From contig JALFYY010000012.1 in the NCBI GenBank assembly GCA_022783865.1, positions 25,947 to 89,946 on the forward strand: DNA of 64,000 nt, in the 5' to 3' direction. This DNA is from Bacteroidales bacterium. GTDB lineage: Bacteria; Bacteroidota; Bacteroidia; Bacteroidales; Paludibacteraceae. Under the pieces are notes generated by a model, which was given only the letters and a program-made list of their open reading frames with translations, did no database searches and was not told the DNA's origin. Numbering within the stretch: position 1 is the first letter of the stretch; the number at the start of each line of letters is the position of its first letter. Below are positions 38,692 to 49,091 of this stretch, piece after piece. The position numbers and the translations under genes were made by a program.

Positions 38692-39843
38692 ATGAAAGCA
38701 ATTAAATTTTTCACTGTTGCTTTGGCAGCAGTAGCAATGATCTCTTGTAATCCAGCAAAAGGACCGGTAGATCCAGTTATTAAGCCTACTGTTCCTGAAG
38801 TAGCAGCAACAGAAGGTGCCTTTACGGTTGTTTGGAATGCGGTTGATTACAGCGAATGCAATGGTTTGGTATTTGCCGGTAACTACAACGGCTACGACAC
38901 TAAAGCAGAGAATATGGCTGCATTCGAGAAAATCGAAGGCTATACCAATTGGTACAAAGTGGTTATTCCTGTTGGCGACCTCACACAATTGGAAGGTAAA
39001 CCTTGTGCATTGGCTTCTGACGGTACTTTCCCCGCAAACTGGGATCACCAATGGATTGGTAGCGAAGAGAAACCTTGCGAATTGCTTCAAGGTCCTGGTG
39101 AATTCCAAGTTGAATATTCAACTGAAACAAAACTCATCGTTCCTGAAGCCGGTGCTGTTACTTTTGTAAAGAGCTATGGTTTCAAAGTTGATCCTTGCAT
39201 TGAGGAACCTTCTTATGATATTACTTTCAATGTAACACTCACCCAGGCACTTGACGAAACTCACGATGTATATGTAGTGGGTGACTTCGTAAAAGACGCA
39301 TGGACTCCTGCAGCTTACAAGATGACCCGCGTTGACGAAACTCACTTCACTGCTACTGTTGAGGCTAAAATCGGTCGTGAATACAAATATGTTGCTGATG
39401 CAGAGAAAATGATTACCGGTGAAGATGGTACAGAAGTTGCTGCTGGTTGGTATTTTGATCTGGCTGCTGCTCCTGAAGAAGGTAAAGATTGCTCTTCTAA
39501 AGGCGCTAACTCTACTATTTCTGACATTACCATTAACGACGAAGTTTATGGTTTCCTCCACCTCAATGCTGAAGAATGCGCACCTGAAATCGTAGAAGGC
39601 GAAATGTGGATCAAGTGTGCAGGCAATGCTTGGACTGCTACCCAGATGACACAAGTAGATGACAATACTTATACCTACGAAACCACAATTGCTGATGCAA
39701 AAAATATTGGTGCCAACGTAGGTCCTTCTGCCGAAGTTATGGATTGGTATGCTTTGGAGAATACCGAAGGATTTGTAGTTGATGACGCTGTTGTTTATAC
39801 ATTCACGGTTGAACCTGCAGCGCTCACCATTGCTAAGAAATAA
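38692..39843 (+). CDS. SusE/SusF-like surface glycan-binding lipoprotein (putative)
   Basis: MISCNPAKGPVDPV lipobox; follows SusD; repeated domains with VYVVGDF...W. Confidence 0.65.
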   Translation: MKAIKFFTVALAAVAMISCNPAKGPVDPVIKPTVPEVAATEGAFTVVWNAVDYSECNGLVFAGNYNGYDTKAENMAAFEKIEGYTNWYKVVIPVGDLTQLEGKPCALASDGTFPANWDHQWIGSEEKPCELLQGPGEFQVEYSTETKLIVPEAGAVTFVKSYGFKVDPCIEEPSYDITFNVTLTQALDETHDVYVVGDFVKDAWTPAAYKMTRVDETHFTATVEAKIGREYKYVADAEKMITGEDGTEVAAGWYFDLAAAPEEGKDCSSKGANSTISDITINDEVYGFLHLNAEECAPEIVEGEMWIKCAGNAWTATQMTQVDDNTYTYETTIADAKNIGANVGPSAEVMDWYALENTEGFVVDDAVVYTFTVEPAALTIAKK

Positions 39844-39878
39844 GTAAACAGATTGAGTTTGCTATTTTCCAATAGCCC

Positions 39879-39911
39879 AATGCCCCAAGAATTCTTGGGG
39901 CATTGTTTTTG
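39879..39911 (+). terminator. Rho-independent terminator after SusE-like gene
   Basis: Perfect palindrome aatgccccaagaattcttggggcatt followed by gtttttgttt. Confidence 0.85.
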
Positions 39912-40175
39912 TTTGTATTGGTATATTATTTTGTTTTATGGTCAAAAATGGACTGTTTTTCGCTCTATGGATATTCTATGAAAAATTGCAGTAAAGGTAT
40001 GGATTATATCATTCACAAGTACTATTGTAAAGGTTGTGTAATTTGCCTCTTTTGAGATGAGAAATTATCGCATTTATGCTTTGTAAAATATAAATAGTCA
40101 AGTAGATATTTTGGTAATAACATTGTTACTGACAACCTTATTACTAATAGACTTGTTACAAACAATTTTTTTTCG

Positions 40176-40183
40176 TATCTTTG
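40176..40183 (+). promoter_or_regulatory. -7 element of internal PUL promoter
   Basis: TTG (40154) - 19 bp - TATCTTTG, 25 bp before GH13 start. Confidence 0.65.
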
Positions 40184-40208
40184 CACCATAAACTAAATTG
40201 TGGTATCC

Positions 40209-42269
40209 ATGAAAAAAATAGCATTGTATCTGATGGCTGCAATGGCTTTTTGTGCATGCAGCAAGCAGCCCCTTTCTCTCTTGGAACAAACGGCTCAAGC
40301 CGATCCTATTCAGCCTGTTCACCTCACCGGTGATACAACCCGCATCTTCCTGACCGACTATTTTCCCGGTCTGACCGACTATCAGTGGGATAGCGTCAAG
40401 GTTTGTGGTTTGGACTATCGTCAGTATGGCGACGAAGCCGACCTTGTGCTTTCGGCTGAATCTGCTGTGCTTCATACACTCACTTTCTACAAAGACGGCG
40501 ATTGCATCAGTGTACCGGTTTTGCCCAATCTGTCGCACACCAACGGATTGTGTACTGTAAGCACTGAAAACAACAAAGTTACATTTGCTTTCAATGAGCC
40601 ATGCAGTGCTCCACAATTGTCTGTCTATTGGCAGAATGTGGCTGTTCAGCCTGAGATAGAAGCAACAGTTGATGGTGCATATTGTCTTACTTTGCCTGAT
40701 ATCCGTCACAAAGGCAGAAGTTATTTGCGTATCTATGCGTTGGCAGATGACCAACTCTATAACGATTTGTTGATTCCGTTGCAAGACATGCGTCCCGTGA
40801 CCGATGTGGCACAGCTCAATCGGCACGACAATCATACACAAGTACTTTATTCTCTGATGGTTGACCGTTTCTATGACGGTAATCCTGCTAACAATCAGAA
40901 ATTGCATATTCCCGAAGTGTTGGATATCGTCGATTATCAGGGCGGTGACTTTGCCGGTATCAAAAAGAAGATAGAAGAGGGTTTCTTCGAGGATCTCGGT
41001 ATCACTACCATATGGATTTCTCCTATCTCGCAGAATCCTTTTGATGCATGGGGCTATTACGCTTTCGATGGTGAACCTTGTCGCTACAAAGATATCAACG
41101 GCAATCAGCCGTCTTATACCAAATTCTCAGGCTACCACGGCTATTGGCCTATCTATATCAAAAGTGTGGAGCAGCGCTTTGGTACGGAAAACGACCTTCG
41201 TCGTCTGCTTTCTACGGCACATAAGCACGAAATGAATGTGATATTGGATTACGTTGCTAACCACATGCATATTGCTTCGCCCACTTTGCAGGAACATCCC
41301 GATTGGATTACCGATTCTGTTTTGCCTGACGGACGTCGCAATTTCGAGTTGTGGGACGAAGCCCGCCTTACCACTTGGTTCGATGTGCATATTCCTACGC
41401 TCGATCTCGAACGCCCGGAAGTCTATAATCCTATGACCGACTCTGCGCTCTATTGGTTGGAAAACTTCGATTTCGATGGTTTCCGCCACGATGCATGCAA
41501 ACATATTCCCGAATGCTATTGGCGTGCTCTCACCAAGAAAATCAAGACCCGTATGCCTGACCGCAAAGTATGGATGATTGGCGAGACCTATGGTGACCCT
41601 GCACTAATTTCTTCCTACGTAAAAACCGGTATGCTCAATGCGCAATTCGACTTCAATATCTACCATACTGCCATCGATGTTTTCGGTCGTGACCGCAGTA
41701 TGCAGGACCTCGCCCGCACTATCGAAGAAAGCTTGGCAGTCTATGGCGCACACCACACTATGGGCAATATATCCGGCAATCACGACAAGGCCCGGTTTGT
41801 TTCGCTCGCAGGGGGGGCGCTCAGTTGGGACGAAGATTCCAAAGAAGCAGGTTGGACACGCGAAATAGGTGTCGGCAATACTGCTACGGCTTACAAAAAA
41901 GCTCTTTTGCTCAATGTCGTGAACTTCACTATTCCCGGTGTGCCTTGTATCTATCAAGGTGACGAATATGCCCAGGCAGGTGCCAACGATCCTGACAATC
42001 GTCACATGATGCGTTTCTCGGGTTACAATGAAGAAGAAAGTGCTTTCCTGGCTCAAATCAAAGAACTCGTCTCGTTGCGTCGCAACAATCTCTGTCTCAT
42101 CTATGGCGACTATATTCCGCTCTACGTGACCGATGATGTGCTCTGCTTCAAGCGTGTTTATATGGGCGAGGAAATACTTGTAGCCATCAACAAAAGCGAA
42201 GCGCCGCAATTGGTTCCTGCGTTGAATATCGAAATTGAACCTCTTTCTTACATCATTCAAAGCAAATGA
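40209..42269 (+). CDS. GH13 alpha-amylase-family lipoprotein
   Basis: FCACSKQ lipobox; DYVANHMH, FDGFRHDACKHIP, ISGNHDKARF. Confidence 0.88.
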   Translation: MKKIALYLMAAMAFCACSKQPLSLLEQTAQADPIQPVHLTGDTTRIFLTDYFPGLTDYQWDSVKVCGLDYRQYGDEADLVLSAESAVLHTLTFYKDGDCISVPVLPNLSHTNGLCTVSTENNKVTFAFNEPCSAPQLSVYWQNVAVQPEIEATVDGAYCLTLPDIRHKGRSYLRIYALADDQLYNDLLIPLQDMRPVTDVAQLNRHDNHTQVLYSLMVDRFYDGNPANNQKLHIPEVLDIVDYQGGDFAGIKKKIEEGFFEDLGITTIWISPISQNPFDAWGYYAFDGEPCRYKDINGNQPSYTKFSGYHGYWPIYIKSVEQRFGTENDLRRLLSTAHKHEMNVILDYVANHMHIASPTLQEHPDWITDSVLPDGRRNFELWDEARLTTWFDVHIPTLDLERPEVYNPMTDSALYWLENFDFDGFRHDACKHIPECYWRALTKKIKTRMPDRKVWMIGETYGDPALISSYVKTGMLNAQFDFNIYHTAIDVFGRDRSMQDLARTIEESLAVYGAHHTMGNISGNHDKARFVSLAGGALSWDEDSKEAGWTREIGVGNTATAYKKALLLNVVNFTIPGVPCIYQGDEYAQAGANDPDNRHMMRFSGYNEEESAFLAQIKELVSLRRNNLCLIYGDYIPLYVTDDVLCFKRVYMGEEILVAINKSEAPQLVPALNIEIEPLSYIIQSK

Positions 42270-43345
42270 AAAAGTTGATTTATATCCTGCCGTTGTGTGC
42301 TCTTTTTGCGTGCAATACTCCCGAAAAACCCATTGAAGACGAACCGCAACCGGGCACTTTTGCCAAAGGCGGTGATCTCGGTTGGCTTACTGAGCAGGAA
42401 GCCGATGGCGTAAAATTCTATAATGATAATAACGAAGCTACCGATTGTATCGCTCTGCTCCGTAGCATCGGTATGAACTCCGTGCGCTTGCGTGTGTGGG
42501 TCAATCATTCCACAGGGTGGTGCAACAAAGAAGATGTCATCATCAAAGCCCGTCGTGCCAAAGCGCAGAAGCAACGCATCATGATTGATTTCCACTATTC
42601 CGATTTCTTCTGTGATCCGGGTCGTCAGGATATCCCTGCGGCATGGAAAGACTATACATTGCAACAAATGCAACAAGCCATAGCCGAACATACGACCGAT
42701 GTTCTTTCCGCTCTCCAAGCCGAAGGCATTACACCCGAGTGGATTCAGGTAGGCAACGAAACTACTAACGGCATGCTTTGGCGCATGGGGCAGTTGTGGG
42801 ATAACAATGGTGATTTGCCTGACGGTTGGAAAAACTATGTAGTATTGTCCAATGCCGGTTACGATGCAGCTAAAGCTGTCTTCCCGGAAACGATTGTCAT
42901 TATCCATATCGATAACGCATGGGAAGACCGTGTTTGGTGGTACACAGCTTTCCGCAATGCAGGGGGGAAGTTCGATATGATCGGGTTGAGCCATTATCCG
43001 CAAACCAATGATCAAAAATCATATACAGAGATGAATACGCTCTGTGCGGAGCATGTACAGCAATTGGCAAAACGCTTCGGTGTTCCTGTAATGATTGCCG
43101 AAGTGGGAACCAAATCTGCCAATCCGACGCTTGCTGCCAAAGTAATGCAAGACTTTATCGACAAAGTATGCGGTTTGAACCAATGTGCCGGTGTGTTCTA
43201 TTGGGAACCGCAGGTATATAATGCTTGGCGTCCTGCCGAATACATTCCGCTTGGTTGGGGGGCATACGACATGGGTGCATTCACTGTCCAAGGCAAACCT
43301 GCCGAAGCCTTGAAACTCCTTTTGGGCTATCAATCAGTTAAATAA
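42266..43345 (+). CDS. GH53 arabinogalactan endo-beta-1,4-galactanase
   Basis: GGDLGWLTEQE...NSVRLRVWVNHSTG...IMIDFHYSDFFCDPGRQDIPAAW...IQVGNETTNGMLW...VFYWEPQ. Confidence 0.88.
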   Translation: MKKLIYILPLCALFACNTPEKPIEDEPQPGTFAKGGDLGWLTEQEADGVKFYNDNNEATDCIALLRSIGMNSVRLRVWVNHSTGWCNKEDVIIKARRAKAQKQRIMIDFHYSDFFCDPGRQDIPAAWKDYTLQQMQQAIAEHTTDVLSALQAEGITPEWIQVGNETTNGMLWRMGQLWDNNGDLPDGWKNYVVLSNAGYDAAKAVFPETIVIIHIDNAWEDRVWWYTAFRNAGGKFDMIGLSHYPQTNDQKSYTEMNTLCAEHVQQLAKRFGVPVMIAEVGTKSANPTLAAKVMQDFIDKVCGLNQCAGVFYWEPQVYNAWRPAEYIPLGWGAYDMGAFTVQGKPAEALKLLLGYQSVK

Positions 43346-43371
43346 TTCAATAACTCCATCTACTCATATCT

Positions 43372-45744
43372 ATGAAGAAACTCTATACAGGCGTCCTTTT
43401 GTTGCTTACGTTGACTTGTGTTGCACAGCGCCATGAGACTTTGCTCACCGAGTGGGAGTTTGCTAAAGAAACCGAATCGCACGCCCTTCCGCAGAAAGGG
43501 TGGCAACAGGTAACCATTCCGCACGATTGGGCTATCTACGGTCCTTTCGACCGTTCGAACGATCTGCAAATGGTGGCAATTACGCAGAATTTTGAGACGA
43601 CTGCTTCTGCCAAAACAGGGCGCACCGGTGGATTGCCTTACATGGGTACAGCGTGGTATAAAACCACCTTGCCCGCCTTGCAAACCTCGCATACCGAACT
43701 CCTTTTCGATGGTGCTATGAGCGAAGCCGAAGTCTATGTCAACGGGCACAAAGCCGTCTTTTGGCCATATGGCTACAACGCTTTCCATGTGGACATCACC
43801 CCTTATCTGCTGCCCGATAACAACGAAGTCTGTGTACGCCTGGATAACAAGCCCGAATCTTCCCGTTGGTATCCGGGAGCAGGACTTTTCCGCAATGTGC
43901 ATCTAATCGAAACTTCCGATGTCTATGTTCCTGTCTGGGGCACACATATTACTACGCCCTATGTCACTGAAAAGTTGGCAAGTATTCGTTTGCGAACTAA
44001 TATACAAAACACTTTAGGAAAAACCATTCGTATTATCACACGAATTCAGTATCAAAAACTTACGGTCGATTCGCTGGATAACACCTACGACATCCGTCAC
44101 AATCTCCCCGTAGAACAGAATTTCACTATTTCCGACCCTCTTTTATGGACGCCGGAAACACCTCACCTCTATCATGCCGTTTCTGAAATATATGCCGATG
44201 GCGAATTGCAAGACACATATACCACTCGGTTTGGCATCCGTAAAATAGAGATTGTGCCCAATGTGGGATTTTTGCTCAACGGCAAGGTGCGGAAGTTTCA
44301 AGGCGTATGCAACCACCACGACCTTGGTCCTTTGGGTGCAGCCGTTAACGTTTCGGCACTTCGTCATCAGTTGGAGATGTTGCGCGATATGGGTTGCGAT
44401 GCCGTCCGTACCTCGCACAACATGCCTGCGCCTGAGTTAGTCGAGCTTTGCGATGAGATGGGCTTCATGATGATGGTCGAACCTTTCGACGAATGGGAAT
44501 GGGGAAAGTGTGCCAACGGCTACCACCGCTTCTTCTACGAATGGGCGGAAGCCGATATGGTCAATATGTTGCATCATTTTCGCAACAATCCCTCTGTAGT
44601 GATGTGGAGCATCGGCAATGAGGTACCCACGCAGTGCAGCGAAGATGGCTATAAGGTGGCTCTGTTTTTGCAAAGTATTTGTCAGCGTGAAGATGGTACC
44701 CGCCCCATCACATGCGGTATGGATCAGGTCAGTTGTGTTTTGGAAAACGGATTTGCCAACGTAATGGAAGTGGTGGGGCTCAACTACCGTACTTTCCGTT
44801 ATCAAGAAGCTTACGACCGTACTCCGCAACGACTTGTACTCGGTTCCGAAACGGCATCCACCGTTTCTTCCCGTGGTGTTTACAAACTGCCTTTGCAGAA
44901 AAAAGCCGATGCCAAATATCCTGACAACCAGTCGTCCGGCTACGATGTGGAATATTGCCCGTGGAGCAATATCCCCGATGAGGACTTTGCTTTGCAAGAA
45001 GACTATCCTTGGACCATCGGGCAGTTCGTTTGGACGGGATTCGACTATTTGGGTGAACCTTCTCCTTACGATACTGACGCATGGCCCAGCCATTCTTCTT
45101 ACTTTGGCATTATCGACCTTGCATCCATTCCCAAAGACCGTTATTGGCTCTATCGTTCTCAATGGAACAAGCAGTCGCATACGCTGCATATCTTGCCGCA
45201 TTGGAATTGGCAGCAGGGTGATACCGTGCCCGTTTTTGTCTATACCGATGCCGACGAGGCGGAACTTTTCCTCAATGGTCGCAGTTTGGGTAAGCAGCAT
45301 AAGTTCACTAAAGAAGAAGCAGCGCAAGATATCGCTTGGGGTTTGCAACGCCGTTTCCGTCTCATTTGGGAGAAAGTGCCTTTCGAGGCGGGCGAACTAA
45401 AGGTCGTAACACGGGACGGCGAAGCCATAGTGCGTACTGCCGGCAAACCGCATCACATCGAACTGCGGGCGGATTATCTGTCCGATGACCTCAATTATAT
45501 CAATGTCCGCATTGTGGACAAGGACGGTAATCTCTGTCCGATGGCGGATAATCTCGTCAATTTCAAAGTCACCGGCAGTGCGGTATTTCGCGCGGCAGCC
45601 AATGGCGATGCCACATCTCTCGACCTCTTCCACCTTCCTCGCCACCATGCTTTCTCCGGGCAACTTACGGCGATTGTGAAAGGAAAAGGCACTTTTACAG
45701 CTTCTGCTAAAGGATTGAAATCAGCAACTATAACTATCGAATAA
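43372..45744 (+). CDS. GH2 family beta-galactosidase-like enzyme
   Basis: WQQVTIPHDWAI...FQGVCNHHDLGPLGAAVNVSALRHQLEMLRDMGCDAVRTSHNMPAPE...MWSIGNEVP. Confidence 0.92.
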   Translation: MKKLYTGVLLLLTLTCVAQRHETLLTEWEFAKETESHALPQKGWQQVTIPHDWAIYGPFDRSNDLQMVAITQNFETTASAKTGRTGGLPYMGTAWYKTTLPALQTSHTELLFDGAMSEAEVYVNGHKAVFWPYGYNAFHVDITPYLLPDNNEVCVRLDNKPESSRWYPGAGLFRNVHLIETSDVYVPVWGTHITTPYVTEKLASIRLRTNIQNTLGKTIRIITRIQYQKLTVDSLDNTYDIRHNLPVEQNFTISDPLLWTPETPHLYHAVSEIYADGELQDTYTTRFGIRKIEIVPNVGFLLNGKVRKFQGVCNHHDLGPLGAAVNVSALRHQLEMLRDMGCDAVRTSHNMPAPELVELCDEMGFMMMVEPFDEWEWGKCANGYHRFFYEWAEADMVNMLHHFRNNPSVVMWSIGNEVPTQCSEDGYKVALFLQSICQREDGTRPITCGMDQVSCVLENGFANVMEVVGLNYRTFRYQEAYDRTPQRLVLGSETASTVSSRGVYKLPLQKKADAKYPDNQSSGYDVEYCPWSNIPDEDFALQEDYPWTIGQFVWTGFDYLGEPSPYDTDAWPSHSSYFGIIDLASIPKDRYWLYRSQWNKQSHTLHILPHWNWQQGDTVPVFVYTDADEAELFLNGRSLGKQHKFTKEEAAQDIAWGLQRRFRLIWEKVPFEAGELKVVTRDGEAIVRTAGKPHHIELRADYLSDDLNYINVRIVDKDGNLCPMADNLVNFKVTGSAVFRAAANGDATSLDLFHLPRHHAFSGQLTAIVKGKGTFTASAKGLKSATITIE

Positions 45745-45768
45745 TAACTAAAACAAAAACAAAACCTT

Positions 45769-47094
45769 ATGAAAAAGACCCTTCTATTTGCCTTGACGGC
45801 AATCGCTTTGGTTGCTTGCACGCAAAAAGAGCAAACGCTCTGCCATACCGGTTGGGCGTACGATGCCACAATCTACGAACTTAATACACGACAATTCACT
45901 GAGGAAGGCACTTTTGCGGCAGCAGAACAGCAACTTCCTACCCTCAAAGCACTTGGAGTGGATATTATCTGGATGATGCCGCTCCAGCCCATTGGTGAAG
46001 TAGGTCGCAAAGGAACCTTGGGCAGTTACTATGCTATTAAGGACTATTGCGCCTTTAATCCCGAGTTTGGTACGCGCGAAGATTTCGTATCGTTCCTCAA
46101 CACGGCACACGATTTGGGTATGTCTGTCATTCTCGATTGGGTAGCTAATCATACGGCGCCCGACAATGCGTGGACACAAAACGACGGTTGGCACTATCGC
46201 GACTCCTTGGGCAATCTCATGGTGCAATACGACTGGACCGACATCGCCAAACTCAACTACGACAATCAGGATATGCGCGATGCTATGCTCGCAAGTATGC
46301 GCTGGTGGCTCGATTCCATAGGTATCGACGGTTTCCGTTGCGATGTGGCAGGCGAGGTGCCTACCGACTTTTGGGAATGGGCGTTTACCGATTTGCTCAA
46401 GGATTATCCCGGACTTTTCACGTTGGCTGAAGCCGAGAAAGCAGAACTCAACATCAATGCTTTCGATATGTATTATGGTTGGGAACTCCACCATATCATG
46501 AACGATGTCGCACAACAGAAGAAAACCGTTGACGACCTTTGGGCGTATTTTGCCAAAGCCGATACCACCTTTGCGCCATACGCTATCCGTATGAATTTCA
46601 CCAGCAATCACGATGAAAACAGTTGGAACGGAACCGAGTTCGAGCGTATGGGCAATGCTTCGAGTGCTATGGCGGCATTCACCTATGTTGTTCCTGGTAT
46701 GCCGTTGATTTATACGGGTCAGGAGTATGCCAACAACCGCCGTTTGGAGTTTTTCGAGAAAGACCGAATCATTCGTAATCACGAACCGGAGTTCGCCATG
46801 TATCAGGAGTTGAACCGTACCCGCAAGGAGAATCCTGCTTTGTGGAGCAACGAATTGGGTGCGCCAATGGAGCGGTTGGAATGTGATAATTCCGCTATTT
46901 TTGCATGTGTTCGCGAGAAAGATGGCAATGTGGTTTTGGGTATCTTCAACTTCTCGCCGGAGGAACAAACATTCACCTTGCAAACCGCTGAATATGAGGG
47001 CGATTACACATGTATTTGCGGTATGCCTGTCACTTTGGGCACAGAGGACCGCATTACACTCCGCCCGTGGGAATGGCTCATCTATTCCAAGTAA
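45769..47094 (+). CDS. GH13 alpha-amylase-family lipoprotein
   Basis: LVACTQKEQ lipobox; IWMMPLQPIGE, VILDWVANHTAPDN, GIDGFRCDVAGEVP, FTSNHDENSW. Confidence 0.92.
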   Translation: MKKTLLFALTAIALVACTQKEQTLCHTGWAYDATIYELNTRQFTEEGTFAAAEQQLPTLKALGVDIIWMMPLQPIGEVGRKGTLGSYYAIKDYCAFNPEFGTREDFVSFLNTAHDLGMSVILDWVANHTAPDNAWTQNDGWHYRDSLGNLMVQYDWTDIAKLNYDNQDMRDAMLASMRWWLDSIGIDGFRCDVAGEVPTDFWEWAFTDLLKDYPGLFTLAEAEKAELNINAFDMYYGWELHHIMNDVAQQKKTVDDLWAYFAKADTTFAPYAIRMNFTSNHDENSWNGTEFERMGNASSAMAAFTYVVPGMPLIYTGQEYANNRRLEFFEKDRIIRNHEPEFAMYQELNRTRKENPALWSNELGAPMERLECDNSAIFACVREKDGNVVLGIFNFSPEEQTFTLQTAEYEGDYTCICGMPVTLGTEDRITLRPWEWLIYSK

Positions 47095-47146
47095 TGCAAC
47101 GAAAATTATGTATTGCCGCATAAGGTGTTAATACTACTATCATACT

Positions 47147-47186
47147 ACATCGTGTAGCGAATCATTTCGCTACACGATGTGTTTTT
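47147..47186 (+). terminator. Rho-independent terminator at end of PUL
   Basis: acatcgtgtagcgaa-tcat-ttcgctacacgatgt then gttttt. Confidence 0.85.
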
Positions 47187-47304
47187 AGCAATATTGCTAT
47201 TGTCTTCGCCCACAATAGATGTCCCTATGAGCCAAAGAAAGAATACTTACACACTTTTTTGTGCACTATCATCTTTCGGGTTGCTTCTCTGTCGCATCCC
47301 TCGC

Positions 47305-47348
47305 AAGGGTTATACAAGGGTCATACAGGGGTTATAGAAGGCTATAGA
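47305..47348. repeat. 11-bp-period tandem array (4 units)
   Basis: aagggttatac/aagggtcatac/aggggttatag/aaggctataga. Confidence 0.85.
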
Positions 47349-47439
47349 GTTGTATCTGTTGAGGTGTATGGAGCATTGGCAATGCTGTCGGGGTGTGGGC
47401 GTCTCGCATTTTCCTCTTGCCTTACTCATAAATTATATG

Positions 47440-47447
47440 TATCTTTG
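47440..47447 (+). promoter_or_regulatory. Putative -7 element upstream of gltX
   Basis: TATCTTTGCAG. Confidence 0.55.
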
Positions 47448-47524
47448 CAGCAAATTACAAAACTGCAGTCTGAGGCGTAATCCTGTTGCAGAAAGAAAAG
47501 GTTAAATCATTGAATAATAACTAT

Positions 47525-49048
47525 ATGAGCCGTAAAGTACGTGTGCGCTTTGCACCATCGCCCACCGGGGCACTTCATATCGGCGGTGTCCGTACCGCAT
47601 TGTATAACTATCTTTTTGCCCGTCAGCATGGCGGTGATATGATTCTTCGTATCGAAGATACCGATTCCACACGTTTCGTGCCGGGTGCCGAAGAGTATAT
47701 CATCGAGGCATTGCAATGGTTGGGTATCGGAATCGATGAAGGAATAGGTGTCGATACTCCGCTCAATATACACGGACCCTATCGTCAGTCCGAGCGTCGT
47801 GAGATTTACCATATCTATGTGAAGCAATTGCTCGACAGCGGCAATGCATATATCGCATTCGACACACCTGCCGAGTTGGAGGCAAAGCGTCAGGAAGTAC
47901 CTAACTTTCAGTACGATGCCACAACGCGTATGTCGATGCGCAACTCGCTTACGATGCCCCGGGAAGAGGTGGATAGCAGAATCAAGGCAGGCGAACAGTA
48001 TGTAGTCCGTTTCAAAATCGAACCCAACGAAGATGTGCATGTACACGATTTGATACGCGGCGAGGTGGTTATCAATTCGAGTATTCTCGACGACAAGGTG
48101 CTCTACAAATCTGCCGACGACCTGCCAACCTACCACTTGGCTAATATCGTTGACGACCATCTGATGGAGGTATCGCACGTTATCCGTGGTGAAGAATGGT
48201 TGCCTTCTGCACCTTTGCATGTGTTGCTTTATCGTGCTTTCGGGTGGGAAGATACAATGCCGGAATTTGCTCATTTGCCTTTGCTCTTGAAACCTGACGG
48301 CAACGGCAAATTGTCGAAGCGTGACGGCGACCGTCTCGGTTTCCCCGTCTTCCCCTTGGAGTTCCACGACCAAAAGACAGGCGCCGTGTCGAGCGGTTAT
48401 CGCGAGACGGGATATTTCCCCGAAGCGGTTATCAATTTCCTTGCTTTGCTCGGTTGGCATGCCGGTGGTGACCAGGAAATCTATAGTATGCAAGAATTGA
48501 TTGATGCTTTCTCGCTCGACCGTGTCAGCAAGTCGGGAGCGAAATTCGACTTCGAGAAAGGCAAGTGGTTCAACCATCAGTATCTGCAGATGAAAGACAA
48601 TGCCGAGTTGGCGGAACTCTTCCTCCCGATACTTCAACAGCATGGTGTTCAGGCAGATAAAGCCGTAGTAGCCCATGTGGTAGGGTTGATGAAAGAGCGT
48701 GTCAATTTCGTACACGAATTGTGGGAGCAGTGTGCTTTTTTCTTCGTGGCACCGACGGAGTATGACGAAAAGTCTCTCAAAAAACGCTGGAAAGAAGATT
48801 CGCCTCGCCACATGCAAGAACTCTTGGAACTTTTGGAGGCACAAGAGGATTGGTCGGCAGAAGCATTGGACACCGCAGTAATGGGCTGGATTGCAGCAAA
48901 AGAATACGGTGTGGGATTGGTAATGAATGCTTTCCGTATCTGCCTTGTGGGTGCTGCCCGTGGTCCGCATATCTGGGAGATAACCGGCGTAATCGGAAAA
49001 GAAGAAACATTGGCACGTGTACGTACCGCTTTGGAAAAACTGAGTTAA
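47525..49048 (+). CDS. gltX: Glutamyl-tRNA synthetase
   Basis: [44 protein letters not shown]-like motif. Confidence 0.96.
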   Translation: MSRKVRVRFAPSPTGALHIGGVRTALYNYLFARQHGGDMILRIEDTDSTRFVPGAEEYIIEALQWLGIGIDEGIGVDTPLNIHGPYRQSERREIYHIYVKQLLDSGNAYIAFDTPAELEAKRQEVPNFQYDATTRMSMRNSLTMPREEVDSRIKAGEQYVVRFKIEPNEDVHVHDLIRGEVVINSSILDDKVLYKSADDLPTYHLANIVDDHLMEVSHVIRGEEWLPSAPLHVLLYRAFGWEDTMPEFAHLPLLLKPDGNGKLSKRDGDRLGFPVFPLEFHDQKTGAVSSGYRETGYFPEAVINFLALLGWHAGGDQEIYSMQELIDAFSLDRVSKSGAKFDFEKGKWFNHQYLQMKDNAELAELFLPILQQHGVQADKAVVAHVVGLMKERVNFVHELWEQCAFFFVAPTEYDEKSLKKRWKEDSPRHMQELLELLEAQEDWSAEALDTAVMGWIAAKEYGVGLVMNAFRICLVGAARGPHIWEITGVIGKEETLARVRTALEKLS

Positions 49049-49091
49049 TGGTTTTGGGCTTGCTGCTTGACACCGTTATATCATTATAGAT

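Noticed and set aside
44437-45348. 303-aa minus-strand ORF, and 61946-62869 (307 aa)
   Set aside because: Antisense to GH2 and leuS respectively; no independent coding evidence.
45784-47121. 445-aa minus-strand ORF
   Set aside because: Antisense to a GH13 gene with all catalytic motifs; codon-bias shadow.
47507-48970. 487-aa minus-strand ORF
   Set aside because: Shadow of gltX, which has clear synthetase motifs; the antisense translation has no recognisable domain.
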